Below, one piece after another: positions 6,559-13,126 of a stretch of 13,126 nt of DNA. The notes under the pieces are model-generated. The model had not been told where the DNA came from, did not search any database, and saw only the letters and a program-made list of their open reading frames with translations. The translations under genes were made by a program, and so were the position numbers. Origin of the DNA: Deltaproteobacteria bacterium (GTDB lineage: Bacteria > Myxococcota_A > UBA9160 > SZUA-336); assembly GCA_030624945.1 (NCBI GenBank), contig JAUXJB010000019.1, positions 1 to 13,126 of the forward strand. Direction: 5' to 3'. The first letter of the stretch is position 1. Each line of letters opens with the position of its first letter.

Positions 6559-8823
6559 GTGAAGAGGCGCCGCGGCAGCGAATCCAGGCGGGACAGAGCA
6601 CCGGGACGCGTAGAAGCGGAGGTCGTGGCGCTGGGGCTGCTGGCGCTAGCCGCGTTGCTCGAGGTTGCGCTCGCGAGCTACAGCCCCGACGATCCCGTCC
6701 GGGGATTCGGCCAGTCCGTCGAGAATCTGTGCGGTCCCATAGGGGCGCTGGTCGCCTACGGCCTCGCGGGTTCGTTCGGCTGGGCCTCGCACGTGCTGCC
6801 CGTCGCCGCGCTGGTGGTCGCCGTTCGCTACCTGCGCGGGCTCCCGGTGCGACCGCGCTGGATTGCGCTCGCGGGCTGGCTCGTGTTCTGGATCAGCATG
6901 GCCGCGACGCTCGACGTGGCGCAGCGTCTGTTCCCCGGCCGGATACCGGAGGGGGTGGGAGGCTCGTTCGGCGCGGCCACGGTCGAGGGGCTGCGCTCCG
7001 CCGTCTATCTGCCGGGAGCTTCGGTCCTGCTCTCGATCACGCTCTTCTCGAGCCTGCTGATCGCCACCGGGGGCTCCGCTCGCGACGCGCTCGGGCGGGT
7101 GCGAAGGATCGCGCGCGCCCTATGGCGCGAGGTCGCGCAGCACGTGCGGGTCGGCTGGGCACGCGTGCGCATGCGGGTGGCGCGTTCCGCGGAGCTACGG
7201 ACGGAGCGGAAGGAGCGAGCGGCCGAGCAGGCAGAGGCGGAGCTCTCGCCGCGCCGCGCGCTGCCGCGGAAGATCCGCGGACCGACGGAGCCCGAGGTTG
7301 TCGAGCACCGGGTGAGCGTGCCCCGCGCGCCCCGCCAGGAGGCCTTGCCGTTCGAAGGCGGAGCCCTCGGGCCCTACACGCTCCCCGACCTCGACCTCCT
7401 GGCGCAGGGGCCCGACGCGAGCGCGAACTTCGATCGCGAGTTCCTGCTGAAGAACTCCCGGATCGTGGAGAAGAAGCTCTCGGATTTCCAGGTAGCGGGA
7501 CGCGTGGTCAAGGTGCACCCCGGCCCCGTCATCACCATGTACGAATTCGAGCCGGCGCCCGGCATCAAGGTCTCCCGCATCACGAGCCTCGCCGACGACC
7601 TGGCGCTCGCCCTGCGCGCCATGGCGGTGCGCATCGTCGCGCCGATTCCCGGAAAGAGTGTCGTCGGTATCGAGGTTCCGAATATCGAGCGCGATGTGGT
7701 CGTGCTGAGAGATCTCCTGAGCCATCCGAGCTACCAGGACTCGGAGTCGAAGCTCGAGATCGCACTGGGGAAGGACATCTTCGGAAGTCCGGTGACGACG
7801 AATCTCGCGACCATGCCGCACCTGCTCGTCGCGGGCGCGACGGGCACCGGCAAGTCCGTGTTCCTCGGTGCGCTGCTCGCGAGTCTGTTGTTCCGTGCGC
7901 GGCCAGACGAGCTCAAGCTGCTGCTCATCGATCCCAAGATGCTCGAGTTCGCCCCGTTCCAGGGCGTGCCCCACCTGATTGCCGACGTGGTCACGAATCC
8001 GAAACGAGCCGCCGCCGCGCTGATGGGGATCGTCCACAAGATGCAAGAGCGCTACGGGCTCATGGCGGAGCTGGGCGTGCGGAACATCGCGCAGTACAAC
8101 CAGCAGGTCGCCCGAAAGCGCGCGCAGGCCCGAATCGAGGGGAACGAGGATATCGGTCCCCGCCCCATGCCCTACATCGTCGTCGTCGTGGACGAGCTGG
8201 CGGATCTGATGATCGTCGCATCGCGCGACGTGGAGGAATCGCTGATTCGCCTCGCGCAGATGGCGCGGGCCGCGGGGATTCACCTGGTGCTGGCGACCCA
8301 GCGTCCATCGGTAGATGTGCTTACGGGCATCATCAAGGCAAACTTCCCGGCGCGCGTCTCCTTCCAGGTGAGCTCCCGCACCGATTCTCGCACCATCCTG
8401 GACGCGAACGGCGCCGAACGGCTACTCGGTATGGGCGACATGCTCTACCTGGCCCCCGGAACGTCGAATCTCGTGCGCATCCACGGACCCTACGTCTCCG
8501 AGAAGGAGATCAACACCGTCTGCGACTTCCTGCGCGCGCAGGCCTCGCCAGAATTTGATCCCTCCCTGATCCGTCTCAAGGAAGAGAGCGAGAAGCGCGA
8601 GGAGCGAGGCGAGGATATCGATGAGCTCTTCGACGAGGCTGTCGACATCGTCGCCCGCCATCGCATCGCTTCGATCTCGTTCATTCAGCGGAAATTGAAG
8701 ATCGGATACAATCGATCGGCGCGGATCGTGGAGCAGATGGAGGCCGAGGGGATTGTCGGGCCGCAAGAGGGGACCAAGGCGCGCGAGATCTTCGTACGGC
8801 CCCCGGAGGACGATGTCGGCTAG
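6559..8823 (+). CDS. ftsK: DNA translocase FtsK (FtsK/SpoIIIE family)
   Basis: FtsK is anchored at the division septum and pumps chromosomal DNA, clearing the termini and activating XerCD recombination at dif. The 754-residue product has the full architecture. The membrane part (about 22-170) has four or five segments. A short charged linker follows (about 172-280), much shorter than in E. coli, which has 1,329 residues in total. The motor carries the Walker A motif GATGTGKS (426-433, Lys432), the Walker B end VVVDELADL (542-550, Asp545-Glu546) and the conserved LATQRPSVDVLTGIIKANFP. The gamma winged helix (about 688-745) carries IGYNRSARIVEQMEAEGIVG, the part that reads polar DNA motifs. The start chosen is GTG at 6559, with GGGGAGG 6 nt upstream. 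An in-frame ATG at 6511 would overlap uppP by 32 nt and has no comparable ribosome site. Its 3' end overlaps lolA by 11 nt, indicating translational coupling. Confidence 0.97.
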   Translation: MKRRRGSESRRDRAPGRVEAEVVALGLLALAALLEVALASYSPDDPVRGFGQSVENLCGPIGALVAYGLAGSFGWASHVLPVAALVVAVRYLRGLPVRPRWIALAGWLVFWISMAATLDVAQRLFPGRIPEGVGGSFGAATVEGLRSAVYLPGASVLLSITLFSSLLIATGGSARDALGRVRRIARALWREVAQHVRVGWARVRMRVARSAELRTERKERAAEQAEAELSPRRALPRKIRGPTEPEVVEHRVSVPRAPRQEALPFEGGALGPYTLPDLDLLAQGPDASANFDREFLLKNSRIVEKKLSDFQVAGRVVKVHPGPVITMYEFEPAPGIKVSRITSLADDLALALRAMAVRIVAPIPGKSVVGIEVPNIERDVVVLRDLLSHPSYQDSESKLEIALGKDIFGSPVTTNLATMPHLLVAGATGTGKSVFLGALLASLLFRARPDELKLLLIDPKMLEFAPFQGVPHLIADVVTNPKRAAAALMGIVHKMQERYGLMAELGVRNIAQYNQQVARKRAQARIEGNEDIGPRPMPYIVVVVDELADLMIVASRDVEESLIRLAQMARAAGIHLVLATQRPSVDVLTGIIKANFPARVSFQVSSRTDSRTILDANGAERLLGMGDMLYLAPGTSNLVRIHGPYVSEKEINTVCDFLRAQASPEFDPSLIRLKEESEKREERGEDIDELFDEAVDIVARHRIASISFIQRKLKIGYNRSARIVEQMEAEGIVGPQEGTKAREIFVRPPEDDVG

Positions 8824-9469
8824 GAGCTTGACCCCTCTCGCACCGGTTCTCCTGCTGGTCGTGGGCCTGCTGGGCAACGGTCCCCCGGCCGTACCCGTGC
8901 TGTCCGCCCTCGACGCCATCCAGTCCCGCTACGACGGCATCGACGATATGACCGCCGAGTTCGTGCAGACGAGCTACACGGCCGCGCTCGCGCGTGAGAA
9001 TGTTTCCGCTGGCACGGTCACGATGAAACGTCCCGGGCGTGTCCGCTGGCAGTACTCGACGCCGGAGGAGCGCGTGATCGTGCTGGATTCAGAGACATTG
9101 CGAATTTACAGCCCGGTTGACGAGCAGCTCCAGGTGGCCGCGCTCGCGGAGGGAACGGTCTCGCCAACCGCGCTCTCTCTCCTGCTCGGGGACGGCGTGC
9201 TGCGAGAGCTCTTTTGGGCCGAGGCGATCGAAGCCCCGGAGCGCGCCGAGCTCGGGCTGCGGCTGCGCTCTCGGAGGGAATCCAGCTTCGAATTCATCGA
9301 GCTGTGGGTGGACAAGCAGAGCTATCAGCTGCGGGAGTCCGTGCTGGTGGACCTGTTCAAGAACCGCACGCGCGTACGCTTCGAAGGCATCGAGGAGAAC
9401 ACGGGCGTCGAGGTCTCCGCCTTCGACATCGACGTCCCCGAGGATACCGAGATCATCGACCTCCGCTGA
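8813..9469 (+). CDS. lolA: Outer-membrane lipoprotein carrier protein LolA
   Basis: LolA is the periplasmic shuttle that takes mature lipoproteins from the LolCDE transporter across to the outer membrane. The 218-residue product begins with an uncleaved-type signal sequence pattern: a few polar residues with Arg4, a hydrophobic core APVLLLVVGLLG (10-21), and likely cleavage around residues 26-32. The mature part shows the LolA pattern: DMTAEFVQTSY (45-55), SAGTVTMKRPGRVRWQY (65-81), VIVLDSETLRIYSPVDEQL (88-106) and a C-terminal ISxFDIDVPxDTEIIDL-like ending (VSAFDIDVPEDTEIIDLR, 201-218). The start is the ATG at 8813, with GGAGG just before it (3-nt spacing, short), overlapping the ftsK stop. 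The ftsK-lolA order is also found in E. coli. Its presence implies an outer membrane, and it belongs with lgt in lipoprotein handling. No lolB is visible, which is usual outside beta/gammaproteobacteria. Confidence 0.92.
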   Translation: MSARSLTPLAPVLLLVVGLLGNGPPAVPVLSALDAIQSRYDGIDDMTAEFVQTSYTAALARENVSAGTVTMKRPGRVRWQYSTPEERVIVLDSETLRIYSPVDEQLQVAALAEGTVSPTALSLLLGDGVLRELFWAEAIEAPERAELGLRLRSRRESSFEFIELWVDKQSYQLRESVLVDLFKNRTRVRFEGIEENTGVEVSAFDIDVPEDTEIIDLR

Positions 9470-9740
9470 AGCGGTCTCCGGGGCGTCCCCGAATCCTCGC
9501 GGGGGGCGGCGGCGTCAAACACGTGTGGACCGAAATTGTTCATCGCCGCGAGGAGCCTGCGCACCTCATCCGAAGGCAGAACCCCAACGAGAGTGGCGGA
9601 TCCTCGACGCTTCGCCGTCAACGATCCGTCGGCCGGCCGCGAGGTCCGGCGCGCGTCGGCAGGACCGCCACGCGCCCTCGCCGGGCGGGGAAACCCCGCA
9701 GAATCAAAGGCTTTTGCGCAGCTCTGCCGGCGGTGCTCCG
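9470..9740. other. Gene-free stretch after lolA with small hairpins
   Basis: I see no convincing gene in these 271 nt. Two short GC hairpins stand out: CGGGG-CGT-CCCCG (9479-9491), 10 nt after the lolA stop, and GCGGGG-AAA-CCCCGC (9685-9699). Neither is followed directly by a T-run. Either could mark the 3' end of the uppP-ftsK-lolA transcript. No tRNA cloverleaf or direct repeat was noticed. Confidence 0.5.
9685..9699. terminator. GC-rich hairpin between lolA and the proteasomal ATPase promoter
   Basis: GCGGGG and CCCCGC are perfect 6-bp arms around an AAA loop. The hairpin is followed within 20 nt by AAAGGCTTTT, but with no immediate T-run. It lies about 40 bp upstream of the strong promoter at 9741, where it could insulate that promoter from lolA read-through. 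This is weak evidence. Confidence 0.25.
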
Positions 9741-9769
9741 TTGACACGCGGGGGATCTCCAGTTAATCT
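9741..9769 (+). promoter_or_regulatory. Strong sigma-70-type promoter for the mpa-dop operon
   Basis: The -35 box TTGACA (9741-9746) is a perfect match. It is followed by an optimal 17-bp spacer and a -10 box TAATCT (9764-9769), which matches at T1, A2 and T6. A local AT-rich run around 9762-9800 stands out against the GC-rich background. Transcription would start near 9776, facing the ATPase gene, which begins at 10147. It is the best promoter match I found in the window. Confidence 0.65.
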
Positions 9770-9775
9770 CATCTC

Positions 9776-10146
9776 TGGTGTAACTCAGTGATTTTTCTAG
9801 CGAATTCCGGTTTGGATCGAGGGCGGAGAGAAGCTCCGGCGGCGCTTGCCGTCGCCGCTGCCCTATCGTCGCCCCGGAAACGGTCGTGGGAGCGCGCGCC
9901 AGGCGTGCGTTCAAACGGGCGAACTCCCTATTTTTCCTTACTGTTTTCGAGAGATCGGGATGCGCCGGGCAGGCGGAGCCGGGGTGCCGCACCCGTCCTC
10001 CCGAGTGTAGAAGAGTCACCGCTTCCCCTCCCCACCGATGCTGGTTTCTCTTGGTACGTCGATTGCACAAGCTTCCAGTTTGCGACGAACGTCGACGCGA
10101 AGGATCGCGTGACGCCGTCGATATCGGACCATGGCGAGGAAAGCAC
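9776..10146 (+). other. Long predicted 5' leader of the mpa-dop transcript
   Basis: This is about 370 nt between the predicted transcription start and the ATPase start codon, far longer than elsewhere in the window. It contains an 8-bp stem (9837-9844 with 9853-9860, one G-T pair) and a structured segment ending in a T-run (9888-9935). It ends in the ribosome site GAGGA at 10136. An open frame from a GTG at 9788 runs to a TGA overlapping the ATPase ATG, but it lacks a ribosome site and its third codon positions are not GC-biased like the genes around it, so I do not call it a gene. No known riboswitch is recognised. Confidence 0.4.
9888..9935 (+). terminator. Attenuator-like structure in the mpa leader
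   Basis: GGGAG (9888-9892) can pair with CTCCC (9924-9928), immediately followed by TATTTTT (9929-9935). The 31 nt enclosed hold further self-complementary parts (GCGCGCG with CGTGCGT; TTC with GAA). A stem closed just before a T-run, downstream of the promoter and ahead of the gene, has the layout of a transcription attenuator. The outer stem is only 5 bp with a long interior, so the call is tentative. Confidence 0.25.
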
Positions 10147-11964
10147 ATGAGCGAGTCAGGTTCAGGGAGAAGGGGCTTTGTTCGAGACGTGATGAAGCGC
10201 ATCTCGTCACAGGGTCCGCGCGACCAGGATCCGGATGCGCCCGCGCGGGATGAGGCGGGCGACGTGGAAAGCCTCCGCGACGCCTTGCGCTTCTTGGGGC
10301 CGGACGCCAGCGACCTCGTCCGACGCATCGAGCGCTTCCTCATGGAGTTCGAGCTTCAGAGACAGCGCTTCGACCGCGCACGTCACCAGCTGTACGATGC
10401 GGAGAGACAGAACGAGAAGCTCGTCGGTGCTCTGCAGGACGCGAAGCAGCAGATCGATCTGCTCAAGCAAGAGGTCGACAAGCTCTGCGCGCCTCCCAAT
10501 ACCTACGGTGTGTTCGAGCGTTCCAACAAGGATGGGACGGTAGAGATCAACGTCGACGGTCGCATGATGCGGGTCAACGCGCATCCCAGCGTTCGCGTCG
10601 AGGACCTGATGGAAGGCCAGCTGATCGTGCTCAACGAGGCCTTCAACATCGTCGACTCGACGGACTTCGATCCGAGGGGCGAGGTCATGCAGGTCTCCGA
10701 ATCTCTCGGAGACGGCAGGCTCGTCGTTCTGGGCCATGCCGATGAGGAGCGTGTCATCACGCTCTCGGCGCCGATGCGCCGCGAGAAGCTGAAGGCGGGG
10801 GACAACGTCCTCGTCAATCCGCGCAACGGTTTCGGTGTGGAGAAGCTCCCGAAGTCCACCGTTGACCAGGTGGTCCTCGAGGAGGTGCCGGACGTCAGCT
10901 ACGAGGATATCGGGGGGCTCGGCGATCAGATCGAGGTGCTGCGGGACGCGATCGAGCTCCCGTACCTGTATGCCGATGAGTTCAAGAAGTACAACTTGTT
11001 GCCGCCGAAGGGCATCTTGCTCTACGGCCCTCCGGGCTGTGGCAAGACCATGATCGGAAAGGCGGTGGCAAACGAGCTCGCCAAGCGCATCTCCGAGGTG
11101 CGCGGGGTCGATCCGAAGAGCTACTTCCTGAACGTGAAGGGCCCCGAGCTGCTGAACAAGTACGTCGGGGAAACCGAGCACAAGATCCGCGAGGTCTTCA
11201 AGAACGCGCGCGAGAAGGCGGAAGAAGACGTTCCCGTGGTGATCTTCTTCGACGAGATGGACTCGCTTTTCCGGATGCGAGGGTCGGGGATCTCGTCCGA
11301 CATGGAGGCGACCGTCGTCGCGCAGTTCCTCTCCGAGATCGATGGCGTGGAATCGTTGAAGAACGTGATCGTCATCGGCGCCTCGAACCGGCAGGACCTG
11401 ATCGATCCGGCCGTCCTGCGGCCCGGGCGCCTCGATCTCAAGGTCAAGGTCAATCGACCGGATGGCAAGGGAGCCACCGAGATCTTCCGCAAGTACCTCA
11501 CTGCCGATCTGCCTCTGAACGAAGCGGAGCTCAGCAAGTACGGAGGTGCCGCCCAAGCCGTGGCCGGGATGATCGACAAGGTCATCGAGACCATGTACAC
11601 GGAGAACGAGGAGAACAAGTTCCTGGAGGTGACGTACGCCAAGGGCGATCGTGAGATCTTCTACTTCAAGGACTTCTCCAGTGGAGCGATGCTCCGGAAT
11701 ATCGTCGATCGCGCCAAGAAGAAGGCGGTGAAGCGTCTGATCACCGATGGCGATGGCGGAATCAAGCTGGACGACATGCTCGAGTCGGTGCGTGAGGAGT
11801 TCAAGGAAAACGAGGATCTCCCGAACACCACGAATCCCGACGACTGGGCGCGCATCTCCGGTCGCAAGGGCGAACGGATCATCAACGTTCGAACCCTGCT
11901 GACCGGGATCAACCGCAAGGAGCAAGCAATCGAGAATGTGGGCGGCTCCGGGCAGTACCTCTAG
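10147..11964 (+). CDS. mpa: Proteasomal AAA+ ATPase (Mpa/ARC)
   Basis: This ring ATPase captures Pup-tagged proteins, unfolds them and threads them into the 20S proteasome core. The 605-residue product (M. tuberculosis Mpa has 609) shows each part in order. A charged N-terminus (1-45) is followed by a coiled coil (about 57-113), which in Mpa binds Pup, and by tandem OB domains (about 118-245). The AAA+ core has Walker A GPPGCGKT (294-301), pore loop KYVGE (338-342), Walker B VVIFFDEMD (364-372) and arginine-finger region RPGRLD (425-430). The C-terminus ends in Gln-Tyr-Leu, like Mpa, the tail that docks into the core's alpha ring. Long stretches such as NTTNPDDWARISG (560-572) are diagnostic. 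The start is the ATG at 10147, with GAGGA 6 nt upstream; longer in-frame starts back to 9886 encode non-family sequence. dop follows after 27 nt on the same strand. In Actinobacteria the same gene precedes dop-pup-prcBA. Confidence 0.97.
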   Translation: MSESGSGRRGFVRDVMKRISSQGPRDQDPDAPARDEAGDVESLRDALRFLGPDASDLVRRIERFLMEFELQRQRFDRARHQLYDAERQNEKLVGALQDAKQQIDLLKQEVDKLCAPPNTYGVFERSNKDGTVEINVDGRMMRVNAHPSVRVEDLMEGQLIVLNEAFNIVDSTDFDPRGEVMQVSESLGDGRLVVLGHADEERVITLSAPMRREKLKAGDNVLVNPRNGFGVEKLPKSTVDQVVLEEVPDVSYEDIGGLGDQIEVLRDAIELPYLYADEFKKYNLLPPKGILLYGPPGCGKTMIGKAVANELAKRISEVRGVDPKSYFLNVKGPELLNKYVGETEHKIREVFKNAREKAEEDVPVVIFFDEMDSLFRMRGSGISSDMEATVVAQFLSEIDGVESLKNVIVIGASNRQDLIDPAVLRPGRLDLKVKVNRPDGKGATEIFRKYLTADLPLNEAELSKYGGAAQAVAGMIDKVIETMYTENEENKFLEVTYAKGDREIFYFKDFSSGAMLRNIVDRAKKKAVKRLITDGDGGIKLDDMLESVREEFKENEDLPNTTNPDDWARISGRKGERIINVRTLLTGINRKEQAIENVGGSGQYL

Positions 11965-11991
11965 GTCTGCAGAAGGGTCAGTTTCCAGCGT

Positions 11992-13126
11992 ATGCCGCTT
12001 CCCAGCGTGATTGGCACCGAAATCGAGTACGGGATTACCGTTCAGGGAGACCCGGACTTTGATCCGATCTCGAGCTGCGTGCTCCTGGTAAACGCATACT
12101 CCGACAACAAGGACGCGCAGATCCTCTGGGACTACGACCAGGAGAATCCCCTCGCGGATGCGCGGGGATTTAACGTCGAGGGGGAGAAGTACACCCCCAA
12201 TCAACACGAGAACATCGCCCGGAACAAGACGCTCAAGAATGGAGCTCGCTTCTACGTCGACCACGCGCATCCCGAGTACTCGACGCCAGAGGTGACGAAC
12301 CTCCTCGATCTGCTCGCGTACGAGCGAGCTGGAGAGCGGACGATGGAGGTGGCTCGTCGCGCCGCCACGGCGCTGCTCCCACCCGGTCAGCTGCTTCTCA
12401 TCCACAAGAACAACAGCGACCGGAAGGGCAACTCTTACGGGAACCACGAGAACTACCTGTTGAGTCGGCGGACTCCCTTCAAGGATATCGTCGAATTCCT
12501 CACGCCGTTTCTGGTGACGAGGCAGATCTTCTGCGGAGCGGGCAAGGTCGGAAGCGAGAATCGCGCGGCACCCTGCGACTATCAGATCAGTCAGCGGGCG
12601 GACTTCTTCGAGACCGAGGTGGCTCTCGACACGATGGTGAAGCGGCCCATCATCAACACGCGAGATGAGCCACATGCCGATCGCGACAAGTACCGAAGAC
12701 TGCACGTCATCCTCGGCGATTCGAACCTCTCGGACACATCGATCTATCTGCGCGTCGGGGTCACGGCGATCGTTCTGGCCCTGATCGAAGATGGCGTCAT
12801 CGACAAGAACATGTCCATGACGGATCACGTGAAGGTGATCAAGGAAGTCTCGCAAGACCTCCAGTGCAAGCGTGGCTACTCGATGGAGCGGGGCGGGCGG
12901 CTGACGGCTCCGCAGGTTCAGCAGGAGTACCTCGAGATGGCACTCCAGTACTTCAGCTCGCGCGAGGTCGATCCCATCACCAAGGACGTCCTGACCCGTT
13001 GGGAGGTGATGCTCGAGAAGATCTCGGAGGATCCTTTTCAGCTCGACCGCGAGGTGGACTGGGTGATCAAGCGCAAGCTGATCACGGAATATCTGAAGAA
13101 GCACGATATCGATTGGAGCAGCCCCA
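11992..13126 (+). CDS. dop: Pup deamidase/depupylase Dop, cut by the window edge
   Basis: Dop deamidates the C-terminal Gln of Pup where needed and removes Pup from substrates; it belongs to the glutamine-synthetase-like carboxylate-amine ligase fold shared with PafA. The 378 codons present are about three quarters of a typical Dop of about 500 residues. It has the ATP/Mg motif GTEIEYGI (8-15), the Dop-specific insertion WDYDQENPLADARGF (46-60), NGARFYVDHAHPEYS (83-97) with the catalytic Asp at 90, and HKNNSDRKGNSYGNHENYL (138-156). INTRDEPHAD (221-230) and YRRLHVILGDSNLSDTS (234-250) follow. The ATG at 11992 fits the family N-terminus, although the nearest purine-rich ribosome site (AAGGG, 11973-11977) is 14 nt away. 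The insertion between the first Glu motif and the NGARFYVD block is the reason to call Dop rather than PafA. Some segments nevertheless look PafA-like. It lies 27 nt after mpa, so it is co-transcribed. Confidence 0.92.
   Translation, partial: MPLPSVIGTEIEYGITVQGDPDFDPISSCVLLVNAYSDNKDAQILWDYDQENPLADARGFNVEGEKYTPNQHENIARNKTLKNGARFYVDHAHPEYSTPEVTNLLDLLAYERAGERTMEVARRAATALLPPGQLLLIHKNNSDRKGNSYGNHENYLLSRRTPFKDIVEFLTPFLVTRQIFCGAGKVGSENRAAPCDYQISQRADFFETEVALDTMVKRPIINTRDEPHADRDKYRRLHVILGDSNLSDTSIYLRVGVTAIVLALIEDGVIDKNMSMTDHVKVIKEVSQDLQCKRGYSMERGGRLTAPQVQQEYLEMALQYFSSREVDPITKDVLTRWEVMLEKISEDPFQLDREVDWVIKRKLITEYLKKHDIDWSSP

Noticed and set aside
9325..9747. A minus-strand frame of 140 codons across the lolA 3' end and the gap
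   Set aside because: Half of it is antisense to lolA, the rest is Arg/Pro/Ala-rich with no family resemblance, and no promoter or ribosome site was seen.
9903..9924. A tRNA T-arm look-alike (GTTCAAAC) in the leader
   Set aside because: The bases around TTCAAAC do not form a five-pair stem, and no acceptor, D-arm or anticodon arm can be placed around it.
9788..10150. A 120-codon plus-strand frame in the mpa leader, starting GTG just after the predicted transcription start and ending in a TGA that overlaps the mpa ATG
   Set aside because: The ATGA overlap and position are suggestive of a leader peptide gene, but there is no ribosome site, the third codon positions lack the strong GC bias of neighbouring genes, and the product is a low-information Arg/Pro/Ser sequence. 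Ribosome profiling or conservation could revive it.
10207..13104. A 965-codon open frame on the minus strand, antisense to mpa and dop
   Set aside because: It is the codon-bias shadow of two strongly conserved plus-strand genes. The translation is a His/Asp/Leu/Val-rich monotony with no domain, and it spans two genes and their gap.

Overview
The window is 13.1 kb of GC-rich bacterial chromosome, densely packed with genes. The organism is very probably a Gram-negative-type (diderm) bacterium, because it carries lolA, the periplasmic carrier of lipoproteins to the outer membrane, and lgt. The PilZ protein resembles the short PilZ-like paralogues common in Myxococcus-type Deltaproteobacteria. 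This makes a member of the former Deltaproteobacteria or a neighbouring uncultured phylum my best guess. That placement is inference; no 16S or other marker is present.

Layout, left to right. (1) 9-932, plus: an alpha-helical protein I cannot name, converging on lgt. (2) 3216-913, minus: a patatin-like phospholipase followed 12 nt later by lgt, probably one transcript. (3) 3376-5127, plus: moaC (molybdopterin biosynthesis), radC (JAMM-domain protein) and a single-domain PilZ protein. (4) 5587-5162, minus: ssb, converging on the PilZ gene. (5) 5736-9469, plus: uppP, ftsK and lolA, tightly spaced (16-nt gap, then an 11-nt overlap). This is an envelope and division operon, and the ftsK-lolA adjacency is also known from enterobacteria. 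(6) 9470-10146: the only long gene-free stretch. It holds weak hairpins, a consensus-like sigma-70 promoter (TTGACA, 17 bp, TAATCT) and a leader of about 370 nt. (7) 10147 to the right edge, plus: a proteasomal AAA+ ATPase (Mpa/ARC) and the first 378 codons of dop, the depupylase/deamidase of Pup.

The notable content is region 7. Mpa/ARC and Dop are two components of the Pup-proteasome system, best known from Actinobacteria and reported in a scattering of other phyla. The ATPase has every expected part: a coiled coil for Pup capture, an OB region, the AAA+ core with an aromatic pore loop, and a C-terminal Gln-Tyr-Leu of the kind that docks to a 20S core. Dop keeps its diagnostic insertion, yet several segments look more like the ligase PafA. 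The gene order (ATPase then dop) matches the actinobacterial locus, so pup, prcB, prcA and pafA are predicted just beyond the right edge. None of them is visible inside the window.

Start codons were reassigned for most genes. GTG or TTG starts are used by lgt, the patatin gene, moaC, radC, uppP and ftsK. No tRNA, rRNA, CRISPR array, insertion sequence or phage gene was seen.
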